Below are positions 11,204 to 28,518 of a stretch of 39,683 nucleotides of DNA, in pieces; position 1 is the stretch's first letter; each line of letters starts with the position of its first letter. Source of the stretch: Lobulomyces angularis (taxonomy: Eukaryota; Chytridiomycota; Chytridiomycetes; Lobulomycetales; Lobulomycetaceae); contig JADHYX010000199.1 in the NCBI GenBank assembly GCA_027604685.1, positions 1 through 39,683 of the forward strand, given 5' to 3'. Below the pieces are notes generated by a model. The model had not been told where the DNA came from. It saw only the letters and a program-made list of their open reading frames with translations, and did not search any database. The position numbers and the translations under genes were made by a program.

Positions 11204-11372
11204 TTGTTACTTACTTTAAAACTTAGAAGTTTGTTTTATATAATGTAATTAAATTGTTATGAATCTTTTTTATTGTATATTTTATCTCTCTTTTTTACTT
11301 GATCTTAAGATATAAAAATATTCTATTTCTCTTTTGAAATTAAAAAACTAATCCAGCTACGATTTCTTTTTA

Positions 11373-12920
11373 CTAAGAAATATTCGTTAAAATTTCAACA
11401 ACCTTTGAATGATTATTAAATTTCGCCGCATCAAGAGCAGTTGTACCATCATCAGCTTTAGCATCAATTTTTACTCTATTCTCTTCCGTGTTTAAACTAA
11501 TAAAGAAATTCACAACATCTGTCTGGCCAAAGCTAGAAGCTACGTAAAAAGCACTATAACCTCCACTCATTCTTAAATTCAAATCGGCTCCATACTCTAC
11601 CAGAATCTTAACAATGCTTAACCATCCTAATTGAGCTGCGATTATCAGAGGAGTTGATTTATCATGAATTGGTATATTTATGTTTAACCTTTGCCTTTTC
11701 ATCTCAGATTCTGGTTGGTTTAAAGTATCTAACAATGCTTTAACAATTTCAAAATTATTATTTTGTGATGCAACGTATAGTGGTGAAGATCCATCTTTTT
11801 TTGAGAAGTTCAAATCCGTTCTTGGGTGTTGCATCAAAAGTATCGAAATCTCTTTGTGTCCTCTTGAACAACTGGTATAAAGAGGCTATTTTTTTTTATG
11901 GTAAGAACTAATTCAATTTTTTTTTTTTTTTTTTTTTTTTTTACAGAACAATCTAAAAATGAGATGTTAGGATCTGCACCATTCTTTAAAAGTAAATCAA
12001 CCACTTCAATATAACCCTAACAAAAAAAATTAAATTAAGAAAAACAGTAATATATATTTTTTTTGAACTTTTTGAGCAGCATTGTACAAAGGACTAGTAA
12101 TGCCACAAAATTTCTTGTCAGGATCTGCACCGTTCTTTAGCAGAAATTCAACAATTCTAGGAAAATTGCAGTTGGAAGATATGAATAATGGAGTAGCATG
12201 GTCTTTTCCAGCTAAATTAATATCTGCTCCATTTTTAATTAAAATTTCTAAACTTTCAAAACAAGCGTTTTCTGCTGCAATATAACTAGAAAATATATTT
12301 ATATATTTATTTTATAAATTTTTAAATTATAGATTGTTTTTTTTTTTTTTTAAATTTTTAATTTTTTTTTTTTTTTTTTGTAGTTTCATTTTTATTTTTA
12401 TTTTTTACTGGAATGGATATTTTCTAAAGCATTTAATTTAATAAAATCCTTTTCAGTAGGTTTTGGAATAATTCCTCTATCTTTTGGTAGCGGGTCCCTT
12501 AAAATTGTTTTGTCACATTGAAAAACTTCAGCTGAAAAAAAATTAGAGTTTTGTTTTTATTTTTTTTATTTTAATTTTTATAACATATATAATTTTTAGT
12601 TATTTCTTTTTTTTTTTTTTTTTTTAAATACCAGGAATTAATCTTACATTTCCATCACCTTTTCTGAGAAATTCTTGAGGTGGGTTTGGCTGGATGTTTA
12701 CTTTTCCCATCGACGCAGCCAATTTCTTTCCTTTTTTTTCCTCTGCTTTGACTTCGTAAGCATGGACTGACTTGTATCTGGCTGCTTTTTCTTCTTTCCT
12801 TAATTCAATTGGAATTAGTTTGTGTACAGATTCCTCAAATGGATCTGGTGGAACTGGGTTGACGTAAAATTTGTTACTGTCTTGAATTTCTGCTGCTGCT
12901 GACAATACTTTTGGATACAT
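11373..12920 (-). CDS. Ankyrin-repeat protein with enkurin-like N-terminus
   Basis: Five exons on the complement: 12632-12920, 12409-12531, 12069-12274, 11945-12016, 11373-11885; 400 aa. Residues from about 140 to the end form about seven ankyrin repeats, with repeated cores such as LLLKNGADPN, HKEISILL, DGSSPLYVASQNN, STPLIIAAQLG and GTTALDAAKFNN, so a protein-binding scaffold is expected. The first about 136 residues resemble enkurin, a calmodulin-binding axonemal protein: VHKLIP, ARYKSV, a lysine-rich stretch, PPQEFLRKG and KDFIKLNALENI align in the same order as in enkurin. The canonical C-terminal enkurin domain is absent and ankyrin repeats follow instead. The acceptor of exon 3 is ambiguous (12274 or 12271). 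A flagellar role is inference. It converges on the trehalose gene. Confidence 0.8.
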
Positions 12921-13729
12921 TATTTAATTTATTAATTTTTTTTTTTCTAAATAATTTGATTTTTTTTTTTAATTTTTTTTAATTTTAAAATAAATTTTTT
13001 TTTACGCGTTTTTCTATCTCAACATGCTTAAAGAAAATTTTAAATTTAAAACTTTGAATTTTTACTTGAAAATAATTTTAATTTTATTTTTATTTTTTAA
13101 TTACTAACAAATATTGTCGGCAAAAATAATTTATAATCGAAATGATGAATACTATCATAAAAGAAAGACTAATTAAGATTCTCAGTTCTATGAAAGCCAT
13201 ATTATGAATTTTCAATGACAGTAAAAGGAGTTGCTCTGCAATTTTTCATTTGGAATTGTTTTTTAACTAAAACAAAGTTACATCATAATTTTTGTGAGGA
13301 GCTTTTTGTTTAACTAATAATCGAATTTTTCAAGAAGTCAGGATTGTTAAAATTAATACATTAATTTTTGGTTTAAAAATGTCTGGTTAATTACATTGTA
13401 TATCAGTTAGTATTTGATTGGAAATTGATGTGAATTGCAAAAGTTAAGAATTTTTGTGTTATTATAGTTTAAGTAGAAAAAAAAGCTGCTTCATTAGTTA
13501 TCGTGGTTAAATTTTTTGCATTTTTTGTTAGCAAAGTGTAAATGTTAAAAAATGCTTACTAATTTATATGAAGTAAAAAAAAGTAAAAGACTAATAAAAA
13601 ATTATGATGTTAGTGAAACAACGATTACGTCCTAAAAAAAAATTCACAGATCAAATAAATTCACTTTAAAAATTAATTAAAAAATAAAAAAAAAAAAAAA
13701 AAGCAATAAAATAAAGAATTATCAATATA
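12921..13729. other. 0.8-kb divergent intergenic region
   Basis: Lies upstream of both the ankyrin gene (-) and the glutaminyl-tRNA synthetase gene (+). It is AT-rich with no convincing ORF, tRNA or repeat. It presumably carries both promoters, but I can point to no specific site. Confidence 0.6.
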
Positions 13730-16536
13730 ATGACAGAATTAGAAGAAAATGAAATAATTTCTTTATTTGAAGCAATTGGGTTATCAAATCAAAAAGCTCT
13801 GGAAACAAAAAATAATAAAAAACTATGCCCAAACTTAATAAATGCTATACAATCTGTAAAAAACATTTTTTTGATTTAAAAATTCTAATTTTGTTCTTCT
13901 TCTTTTTTTAGTTTGGATCGATAGATAATTTGGATAAAACTACGGGAGCTTTAATTTATAATCTAGCATCCTTAATTACAAAAGATTCTGTAAAGCATTT
14001 ACCTTATATTTCTGTATGTATTAGAGATAAAAAATTACTCAGTTCTGATCAAATATTAGGTACAAGAAAATAGCTTACTGTTTTTACTTAAAAAAAATTA
14101 ACTCTTTATATTACTAAAATAAAAGCTGCTATTAAATTTTGTGAAGATGTTGATGGTGAAATTAATGATGAGGAATTTAATAGATATTGTGGTGTTGGTA
14201 ACTGACAATTTTTTATTTTTTACAATAGTTTAAATTTTTTTTGTTTATTGTTAAGGTGTTGAAGTTTCCCAAGAAGAAATAGCCGAGGCTGTTGGAGAAT
14301 TTTTTAAATTGAAAAAAAAAGAATTGATAGAGAAAAGATATACAATGCTGGGTCCAATATTAGGAACATTAAGAACTACAATAAAGTGGGCTAATCCTCT
14401 TTTAGTTAAGGAAGAGGTGGAAAAAAGAATGCTGGAGTTGCTGGGCCCAAAAGATGAACGTGATGATTTGAAGGCAAAGGTTTGATCAATTTTTTTTCTA
14501 TTACATTTTTAATTCATTTTTTTTGTTTTTCAATCTTTTTATCATTATTTAATATATAGAAAAAAGAAAAAAAGAAAGAAAACGTTAATGTTAAAGGGGC
14601 AGAAATCGTTACTGCACCACAAATAAGTATGGCAGAGAGAGCCAAAACCTTGAAGTTTGTTTTTGAAGGAGAACTTGCTAAGCTTCACAAAGCTGGAGAA
14701 AATAAACAAATCAATCCTCAACTAATGAAAGACCATCTAAAAAGAACCAAAGGAAAAGTTATCACTCGTTTTCCTCCGGAACCAAACGGATTTTTACGTA
14801 ACTATTATTTATAAAATAAAAAGAATTTAAAAATTTTATCAAATTTTGGTAGATATTGGACATGCTAAAGCGATTAATGTTAATTTTGCGTATGCCGAGG
14901 CGTTCAAAGGTGAAACAAATTTGAGATACGATGATACGAATCCTGAGGCTGAAGAGGATCAATACTTTCAATCAATACTAAAGTCCATAGAATGGTTAGG
15001 TTGCAAACCAACTAGAGTTACTTATTCTTCTGATCATTTTCAAAAACTTTATGAGTTAGCGATCGTTTTAACAAAAAAAGATAAAGCTTACGTTTGCCAT
15101 TGTACTGCTCAACAAATGCATGAAGGTAGAGGAGGTGATACTAAAGGGGAGAGAAAAGGTTGCATACACAGAGATAGACCGGTTGAGGAAAGTTTAACAG
15201 AATTTCGAAAAATGAAAGAAGGCTTTTATGCCGAGGGAGAGGCGACGTTGAGGATGAAGATGGATATGAACAATCCAAATCCCCAATTTTGGTATCTTTT
15301 TTTTTTTTTTTGGAAAAAAAAATGTAACTAACAAAATTAATTAATAGGGATTTAGTTGCTTACAGAGTTTTATATACTCATCATGTCAGAACGAAAGATG
15401 AATGGTGTATTTATCCTACTTATGATTATACACATTGTCTTGTGGACTCTTTTGAAGATATCACCCATTCAATGTGTACCGTAGAATTTGTAATGAGCAG
15501 AGAAAGTTATTATTGGCTAATTGATGCGCTGGAAATTTATAAGCCAGTTCAGTGGGAATATGGAAGATTAAAGTTAACAAATACCGTTTTATCAAAGCGA
15601 AAGTTAAACAAACTAGTAACTGAAAAATATGTTGCTGGTTGGGATGATCCAAGATTGCATACCCTGGATGCTCTACGTAGACGTGGCTTTACTCCAGAAG
15701 CTATAAATGCATTTGTTAGAGAACTGGGTGTTACAACTACTAATTCAACGATAGAAATGAGCAAATTAGAAAAGGTGGTGCGAGATCACTTAAATGAAGT
15801 TGCACCAAGACTAATGGTAGTTCTAGATCCACTAAGAGTTACTTTAACAAATCTTCCGTATGGTCATGTCGAAGAATTGGAATTGAAAGAAAAAGATGGA
15901 AGTACGCACCTGGTTCCATTTAGCAAAGTAGTGTACATCGATCGAAGTGACTTTAGTGAAGAAGATGATCCTAACTTTTTTAGATTGAAAAAAGGAATGA
16001 GTGTTGGATTACTTCAAGTCCCACATCCTATTACATGCAATGAAGTTATAAAAGACAGTAAAGGAAAAATTATTGAATTAAAATGTAATTATGATAAAGA
16101 TGTCAAATTTGTTAAACCAAAGACATACATTCAATGGGTTGGAGAAAGTTCTCGGTAATAAAGCAAATGACACTAACATTATTTTTTTATTATGCATTTT
16201 TTTTTATTATTCTTAAATTTTCTATAATATTTCTTTAGTCATCAATCACCTATTCCAGTTGAAATTAGATTATACAGTAACTTATTTCACCATTCTGACC
16301 CTGATAACAAAGAACAAGTTCCTGGTGGCTGGTTGAGTGACATAAATGAAGAAAGTTTACAAGTAAAAAATGGTTTTATGGAGGTTGGAATCAGACACCA
16401 ACTTGTTCCAGAAAATAAATTTCAGTTTTTGAGAATCGGATACTTCTGTATTGACAAGGATAGTGATTTTGAAAAAAACAAATATGTTTTTAATAGAACT
16501 GTCGGATTGAAGGAGGATAGCAAAAAAGATAAATAG
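13730..16536 (+). CDS. GLN4: Glutaminyl-tRNA synthetase, cytosolic
   Basis: Eight exons: 13730-13855, 13912-14059, 14126-14197, 14256-14479, 14560-14797, 14853-15291, 15348-16154, 16239-16536; 783 aa, close to yeast Gln4. It charges tRNA-Gln with glutamine in the cytosol. Residues 1-200 form the eukaryote-specific N-terminal appended domain (tRNA-binding helical region). A lysine-rich linker (KKEKKKEN) follows. The class I catalytic core carries [12 protein letters not shown], with the HIGH motif (270-273) rebuilt across the exon 5/6 junction, and VLSKRKL as the KMSKS-type loop (about 498-501). The C-terminal beta-barrel anticodon-binding part ends with [13 protein letters not shown]. Stop is TAG. 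No targeting signal is seen. It converges with GFA1, leaving about 195 bp between the stop codons. Confidence 0.96.
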
Positions 16537-16731
16537 ATATAAGTTTATTTATACTTAATATTCTTATATTTTTTTTTTCCCTCTTTTTTTTTTTTTTTTG
16601 AAAATAATAGAATAAATATATACCAAAATATATAATATACTTTTAATTATTTTTTGTATTTTTTTTTTTTTTTTTTTAAAAATAAAAAAAAAATTTTTTG
16701 TATTTAGACAGGTTTCCAACAAAACGTTTCT

Positions 16732-19269
<2,538 letters not shown>

Positions 19270-19672
19270 GGCAATAATTTAAAATGTTTTCTTTGATTTC
19301 TTAGTAGCTATTTAATTAAGAATAGTTTTGTATGATTGCAAAACACGATTATTTTTTAGAAATTTTCAACCCAAATATTTAGAGAAAATTTTTAACACAA
19401 TTTTAGATTCAGTAGAATTTATCAAAGGACTAAGAAAGTCAAACTGAAGCAGATTCTACTTTGATTTACCACTAAAGTAGACTGTTACTGTTACCGCACA
19501 TCCAAATTATGAAGCAAAAATAAATAATTGTATTACTATTTAATCTGTATAAATTTTGAAGATGCAAATGGTATAAACCACCACTTCAGAGTTATGTACA
19601 AAAGAATTTTTCATAAAAATATACTTTTGTCAAAAAATAATTATATTAATTACATTTTTTTGGTAAACCTGG
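19270..19672. other. Intergenic region GFA1-PRP4
   Basis: Upstream of GFA1 and downstream of the kinase gene, both on the minus strand. AT-rich unique sequence with no ORF or repeat that I can support; it presumably contains the GFA1 promoter. Confidence 0.6.
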
Positions 19673-22115
<2,443 letters not shown>

Positions 22116-22395
22116 GTAATAAAAATAAGTTTTTTTTTTGAATGGTGAAATTAAATTTTGTAAATTTGATTTTTTTTTTTTGCACAAGGATGCCTTCTAC
22201 TGTTATATTTGGGTTTCAAAAAACAGATTTGACTAATCATTTCTCAATTGAGTTAATTTATATTTTTTGAAATAAGATAGTATATTACAAAGTATTTGGA
22301 TCTTAGTTGCGTAATAAAATAAAAAAGGAAGGTAAATAATTAAAATCAACAGTTTACAAATCTATATGGTTTTTCTAAATCACACCACATCTACG

Positions 22396-24216
22396 TTATA
22401 ATACTAAATTTCTATTCAGAGAGCTGTGTGTACTCTCTATACTTAAAAGCGAGGAAACAGAACTGCAACTACTCGAAGTGGGACTGTGGGAGTAACTAGC
22501 CCCCCTTTTACACAGTGGTAAAATATCTAAACCTTTACTATATAGTTCTTCTGAAACAGTATTTTCTTTGCAAACCAAATTTATATCTTTTTCAAAGTCA
22601 TTTTTTAAATTATATACATCCTTCTTAGATTGCATTATATTGAGATCATCTTTTATTATCTTTACTACCTTAACTTGTGGATTGCTGTTATTTTTTTTTT
22701 CTAAGCCCTCCTTCAACAATGAAGTTTTGAAGTTTACTTTGGTATTTTCATTACTTTTGTTAAATGTTAACGGTTCCGCATTAAAATTGCTAATAAACTT
22801 TCTATTTTCTAGCATCGCATTGTTGCTTTGTATTAAGGGTAATGGTGCTGCAAACCCATCTTCCTTTGGTATCAGTAATTTTTGTATAGGTACTGCAAAA
22901 TTTCTAAGTGAACTTACATCGTTTATATTTTCGATAACAGAATCTGGATTTTCTCTAGTTTCAGGATTCTTAATAAATGCAGATAAATGTTTTTCTTTTG
23001 TGGAAAGTTGCATTAAATTAATTAAACTAGATTCAGCATCATTTTGAGAGTTTTCGTTCACCTTTTTTGCACCAGTTAAGTTAAAATTTACTAAATTTTG
23101 CTCCTCATCACAAGGTTTAAAATACAAGTTAGTTGCAACATTACTTGCACTTAACGAGGATTCACAAGGAGTGGTTAGCTTTGTAAACTTAAAATTGTTC
23201 CAAGGTTCAAATGTGGTTCTCTTTAATCGAATGCTACTTCCCATAGCATCTACAGAAGAGATGGGACTAAAATTTTTTTTCCAATGTCCACTGGAAAGGC
23301 TATCGTGAGAAGAGGACTTTTTTAATTTATTTGTATAATTATGAACATCAACTAATGTGCTTTGCTGCTGTTTCCAAGTTTGTTGTATAGCTGGTTTGGT
23401 GCGAATATCTTTAACGATATTATTTTCACTTTATATCAAAAAATTAGAAATTATGTAATTAAGTTTTTAAAATAGTAAAAGTTTTCTGTTGTTCTATAAT
23501 TCAACGGAACTTTAAAATGAAACTAATATGCATTAAAAATTTAAACCCGCTAAATCAAGTTAAACTCAATGTTTCTTTATATATTCTCACATAAATTTAA
23601 AAATATAAAAATAAATACCTTGGTATCTTTCCAATAAAGGAATCAGAATAAGATCTGGTGTATCTGGTTCTTGAGAAAGTAGGAAAACTGAAATGCAAAA
23701 GGTAATTTTTTCCTTCATTGTTATCCCAATAAGTAACATTATCAGTAAAATATCTAATACAAAATGAAATGCATGGGGTTTCTTGTTCTTTCGTGAAACT
23801 TGTTTTCCTTTTCAAGAAATTTTCAAGTTGGGTTTTGAATATTTCATCCAAACTTAAATGAAATGTGAAACCTGCAATAACCATTATAAAATTTACGATG
23901 AAAAAAAAGTCTTACTGTCATAATTGTTATAGGAGGTAATGTTAAATTTGGCATCAACTTCTTGAAAAGATTTCCACTGATCAGTTGAAAAACGAATAAT
24001 GATTTCTTTTTGAAACGCCAAATTTTTTACTAAAACATAACCAGTAATAATTCCTTTGTTTAACTTGATGCTGCTTAATTTAATGTAGTCAGCAGGTGTT
24101 GGAAGGGCAAGTAGATGGTAAGAATCCTTCATTTTCCAGCCTAGCAAATCATTTGGAGAATCGTTTTTGTTAAACGTTTGAATGGGATTTGTTTCGGTAA
24201 AGGAAACTTTCTTCAT
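22396..24216 (-). CDS. PP1 glycogen-targeting regulatory subunit, CBM21
   Basis: Three certain exons on the complement: 23916-24216, 23619-23871, 22396-23428; 528 aa from the ATG at 24216. It resembles the Gac1/PPP1R3 family, which brings protein phosphatase 1 to glycogen synthase. KKVSF near the start is an RVxF-type PP1 docking motif. The CBM21 domain covers about residues 40-165: LPTPADYIKL, GYVLVKNLAFQKEIIIRFS, DQWKSFQ and FTFHL, then the diagnostic VTYWDNNEGKNY. About 350 residues of Ser/Asn-rich, probably disordered sequence follow, with no further domain seen. Having the PP1 motif two residues after Met is unusual. Upstream splice signals suggest that the true start is at 24462 (see separate entry). 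A 3' splice site without pyrimidine tract (AAAG at 23429) is phase-consistent. Target enzyme is inference. Confidence 0.88.
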
Positions 24217-24254
24217 GTATAAAATATTAACTTTTTTTTTTTTGTTTGATTTAC

Positions 24255-24462
24255 AGAAAAAACAAATTTATGTGGAAAAGATTGTGCCTTCGTCCCTGCA
24301 AAATCCACAATTTCAAAAAAATTCCTATATATTTTTTCAGGCGCAACATCAAAATTGAATTGAAGCAACAAAAATGGGAAAATGGGACTCAGTGGTTTCA
24401 GTTTGTGTTAAATTGTGTAGATCTGCAGAAGATCTACCTAGTGTGAAAAGATTCTCAGCCAT
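24255..24462 (-). other. Possible 5' coding exons of the PP1 subunit gene
   Basis: On the minus strand an ATG at 24462 opens MAENLFTLG. A donor G|GTAGAT ends that exon at 24438. An acceptor TTTTGCAG leads to exon 24255-24295 (TKAQSFPHKFVFS), and a donor GTAAAT joins phase-correctly to an acceptor before the KVSF codons (exon start 24210). This would give 548 aa. The proposed intron itself looks codon-like in two frames, so a different exon arrangement, or a one-base error in the TTTT near 24350, is also possible. Further upstream near 24554 an AG|GTAAGT donor hints at a 5' untranslated exon. Confidence 0.4.
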
Positions 24463-25175
24463 GATAGAGAAACTAGATGTTGATTTCAGCTACTTTTCTG
24501 TAAAACTTTTTGCCACCAATATCTTCATTTCGACTTATCTTCATCTGCCAACTTACCTATTCTTCCTTGATTGATATCTTTAGTGATATCTTATCATCTT
24601 AGTTTTGAAAAAATTTTCAGAGCCGGAAAAATTAAAAAATTTTTTAACAATTATAATTATCGATATGCATCATATTATCGATCATAAAGTTATCTAAAAG
24701 CTGTTCTTATTTATAATTTCCACAGCTGGATTTTCCAAAAACATCAATTTCCAAACTACTTTTGTCATTTTAAATTTGTGACACCTTACTATTCTCTGCA
24801 GAAAAACCACAATTATTCCTCATTTTTTATAACTTCATTCACTAGACAATAAAGCAAGTGAATTTAATTATGCACAATCTAGTTTATTGTGGTAAACAAT
24901 AGCTTACCTAATCTATGTACTGATTCTTGGAGATTTTAATGTTTATCTCTAAAAAGAACAGCAGCTTTACCCAGTTTACATTGCCATTGAAGTGCCTCAA
25001 TAAGTTACTATTAACTTAAGAAGTAGTTTAAGTTCAGCATAAAAAAAGGTGCTTAAATTAGAAAAAAGTACGCGAAGATACATAAGTAATATAAAATTTG
25101 TTTCACTAAAACTTAAAGAATAATGTTAGGTTAATAAAAAAATATACTAGAATAAAACACCAACGCATTAATAAT
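24463..25175. other. Intergenic region upstream of PP1 subunit gene
   Basis: About 0.7 kb between the PP1 regulatory gene and PTPA, both minus strand. A possible untranslated-exon donor lies near 24554. Otherwise AT-rich with no supported gene or repeat. Confidence 0.5.
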
Positions 25176-26523
25176 TCAATCAAATGGTAATGGTTTAGCA
25201 ATATTATCCGTTCCCTTCGCATTTGCCGCAATAGAACTTGGTATTCTCATTCCACAACAAGTGGGAAATTCCTGCCCAAAAGCATGAACGTGTTCATTAT
25301 TTAAGACCACATCTTCAGGAAAATCTGTACCTCTAAAGTGAATTAAACTTCCAAACTTTAAGTGCTGCATTATCGGCAGTTTTGATAACACTGTGTGAAA
25401 AAAAAAAATTAAAAATTAAATTCAAAAGCACTATAATTTAAATTATAAAATATAAAATCACATAAAAAATAAGCTATTTTTCAAAATGCTCTTATATATT
25501 TTATTTTTATTTTATTCAATACCTTCTGCTTCAAACATTTTAAACATTCCTTCATTTACTTTCTTCCATGATTTAACTCCACTAATGTCATTTAACATAG
25601 GAGAGTGCTAAAATTTATTATTAATTTATAGAAGAATAAAATAGATTTTACCCAACCTAATCCTACAGACTTTGTCTCATTGATAAATTTTACACAATCA
25701 AAATATATGTAGTTATTGCTAAACTGTTCCAGAATTTCTTTGTCTCTAACTGATTTTGGTTTCAAATGTTTATGATCAACTATTTGGCCACTGCCGAATA
25801 AGAAGGGTAAGAAGTGAAAATCATCCAGCCCCCACACTCCGTGACTTCCCGCTTTTTAAATATATCTAATAAGAAAACATTATTATCTTTAGGTACCTGG
25901 TTCAAGCCAATAAACCTTTTGCAACTCCCTCATCAAATTAATATAACCATTCCAAAAAACAGAAAAAACCAAATTTTCAAAAATAACTTCCATCTCTACT
26001 TCAATATTTTCTTTATTTTTGGTAAAAATGTTTAATTTGTACAAGCAGAACAAAAAGCACAAAAAATTTAATTCATGCCCTGTCCCTAAGTGAAATTTAA
26101 AAACAAAAGTAAAATCATACTATGAATAATTTTCACACCATAATCAATTCTCTGCTTATTTCCAAAGCTATCCAACAAATAGCTGTTCACTTCATCCCTC
26201 TGAGAATCACCCAGAGAGAGAAATGACAATAAATTTTGATTAAAAAGAAGCTCCTCAACTTTTTCAAACCATAATCTAAAGCTTGGATTTCCAAATCTAC
26301 TTTTGCCATTCTCCACAGGTTTAAAATTTTTTATTTCATCTTTTAAAGTTTTAAACAAATTTTTTAAATGGATTAATGTGCTAGAATCAGAAACTTTTAA
26401 ATCGCTTAGCTTTTTATTTTTTATTGAATTGTTTAATAAGTGTAAAAAATCCATTAATTCCGATTTAGCTGAACACGCATTGAAATTATTCAAATCCTCT
26501 GTTGTTAATATTTGCTTTTTCAT
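25176..26523 (-). CDS. PTPA: PP2A activator PTPA (Rrd1/Rrd2 family)
   Basis: Five exons on the complement: 26139-26523, 25897-26085, 25652-25851, 25523-25607, 25176-25390; 357 aa. Peptidyl-prolyl isomerase-fold protein that activates protein phosphatase 2A catalytic subunits in an ATP-dependent way in cytosol and nucleus. Signatures: FGNPSFRLWF, GNKQRIDYGTGHE (the GTG rebuilt across the first intron), GSHGVWGLDDFHFLPFLFGS and LPIMQHLKFGSLIHF. The C-terminal tail of about 45 residues, with several Cys and Pro, is longer than the animal core. The first donor is G|GTGTGA, weak but giving the exact family motif. It neighbours a PP1 regulatory gene upstream of which lies Prp4 kinase; co-regulation is not shown. 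Confidence 0.95.
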
Positions 26524-26697
26524 TTTTACTATTTCACTATAAACCCTAAAAAAAAACTTGGTGGATTTAACAGATTGAAACTGTCAAATCTGCATTATGG
26601 GATAATTCTAGAGTTTATTTTCCTAAACTGTTACGAGTTTTATTAAGGTATTGGAAAAAGTTTTGTGTGTTTAGGTTATGTGTATAGTTTTAATAAT

Positions 26698-28252
26698 CTA
26701 AGAATACCAGTAAGTTGCAATGCTAAGCTTAACAAAAAATAGAAATAATGAAACTAAACTTTGAATTTTCAGCAATCTACTGCAACATTCTTCTTCACTC
26801 AAAGTCTTGTTCTTACTTTTGATTAAAACAAAATTTATTAAAGTTAAGTTGTTACACTTTTCTAGTTTCCCTGTTTTTGGATCTATTTCTAAATCAACCA
26901 AGAACAGCGCATCTAACACTTTAATCATTGCTATCCCAAATTTTCCGGCATTGTTTATTGAAACTTTAGAAGGTTCCAGTTTGTCTGTTTTAGAATTATA
27001 GCTAAATGTAAAACTCTCCCGTTAATATCATTTTTTACAAATTTTAATTCTCACGTAGGCATTCTATGTCTTGGACACTCAATAAACCTGAAAATTTGCG
27101 GACAAGAGTAAAGGAAATTAAATATTTGTGGAGTCATAAATAAGAGCACCTGTTTATTTAAATGAATTAAGATAATAAGTAAATCAAATTATTTACCGTA
27201 AGGCTAAAGTGGCCTTGAATAGAAACTACAGCAAAGAGCATACCTGCAAAGTAGGCATAAGTGTCGCCTCCAAACACAGTAGCAGGATACCTTCTTACAT
27301 AAGTAAAATGCAAAAAACATAAGCATTCATTCTTACCAGTTATGTCTTAAATAACCACAAGTTACACCAACAAATGGCAAAAGAAAAAAAAATGAATTAA
27401 AATGTGCTTCCCTTTCAGGATCAAAAGTAGTTAAAATTTTGAAAATATTATTGCCCAAAATTGATAATGCCAAAACTAAACTCTGTCCTCCTTAAAAAAC
27501 ATATAAAAGAATTTTAAAAAAAACTATATCACCTTCTATTCCATTAATGCCGGCCAATATGTTGATTGAATGGGTTGAAAATGCACACAAACTGGACATA
27601 TAAAAATAATAAAACCATGATAAGTTATATAAATCACTTCCAACCAAACCCCTTAAAAAGGGTGGTACTTTAACAGTAGTTCTCATCAATCCAAAGGTTA
27701 CAAGGTACACCATAAGCATCGGAATTGATGCCAAAAATGGCAACCAAATTTTTACTCTCCACCTAATGTCAATAATGTCGTCTGCAAAACCCAGAAACAA
27801 CATCGAAAACAAGGAGAGAAGCGATGCTAAATATTGGCTGAGCTAAAAGAAGTTAAAAAACACAATTAGAACGTCTTCAAACCTTCTGAAAAGGAAAATC
27901 AACTTCAACTCCTTCTTGTCTAAACCAGTCAATAAATGGTACTGGGATAAAAAGAAACATTGCTATAAAATAAACTAATCCGATAACAGCACCCATACTT
28001 TCAGGGCTAGTTTCAAATGTTAACAGTTTCAAAAAAAAAATAATCTATTTTTTACATGATAGGGTGGTCGGTTTTTAATAGATCTTTTCCCATTATAGAT
28101 CTCTTAACAAATGCATCCTTAGATTTATGAATTAATTTTTTTGTAAAATAATAAGCTAAAATTGATAAGGAACAAGAGGCCAAAACAGGTGAGTGAGTAG
28201 CTGAAGAGATGAAAGCGATAATTCCACCTAAAGGGGTTAGCGACTTTAACAT
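26698..28252 (-). CDS. ALG7: UDP-GlcNAc:dolichyl-phosphate GlcNAc-1-phosphate transferase
   Basis: Seven exons on the complement: 28056-28252, 27883-28006, 27533-27842, 27337-27490, 27197-27290, 27055-27149, 26698-27001; 425 aa. Integral ER membrane enzyme that starts the dolichol-linked oligosaccharide for N-glycosylation and is the target of tunicamycin. Motifs: [26 protein letters not shown] (catalytic Asp pair), [33 protein letters not shown] and CPRHRMP, with about ten hydrophobic segments and the conserved C-terminal [12 protein letters not shown]. Start chosen at 28252; the frame stays open upstream but without an ATG. It is arranged head to head with the ER PDI-like gene, 266 bp apart. 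It consumes UDP-GlcNAc, the product of the route begun by GFA1. Confidence 0.95.
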
Positions 28253-28518
28253 GTTTAAACTGTGATCGAAAAAAACTCGCAATTAAAATTAATGAAGTTA
28301 GCAAACAAGAAAACTAATGTAGTTTAGGTTGCTTGCTCAAATATCGTATTGATATCTACTATTCCAATGATTTTTCCTAAATTGTTAATTTATCATTTAG
28401 TGGCTGTTGAAAACTTGATATTTTTAAAACACCTTTCAATAATGAAACGGATTTGAAATTATAGTTAAGGTGCTGGCAAAACTTTTTCTGGGCTACACCA
28501 AAAAAAACTGGAGAATAA
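28253..28518. promoter_or_regulatory. Divergent promoter region ALG7 / PDI-like gene
   Basis: A 266-bp spacer separates the start codons of two ER-biogenesis genes transcribed away from each other. It must hold both transcription starts unless they use distant elements. It is AT-rich; I see no unfolded-protein-response element of the TGACGTG type and no clear TATA box assignable to either gene. Confidence 0.5.

Noticed and set aside
12921..13729. tRNA or other small RNA gene in the larger spacers
   Set aside because: No sequence matching the conserved tRNA T-loop box (GGTTCGAnTCC) with a cloverleaf partner was found by eye in this or the other gaps.
24417..24437. 8-bp perfect palindrome (GTAGATCT ... 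AGATCTAC)
   Set aside because: It is short, and expected by chance at this length; it overlaps a possible exon and shows no partner sites.
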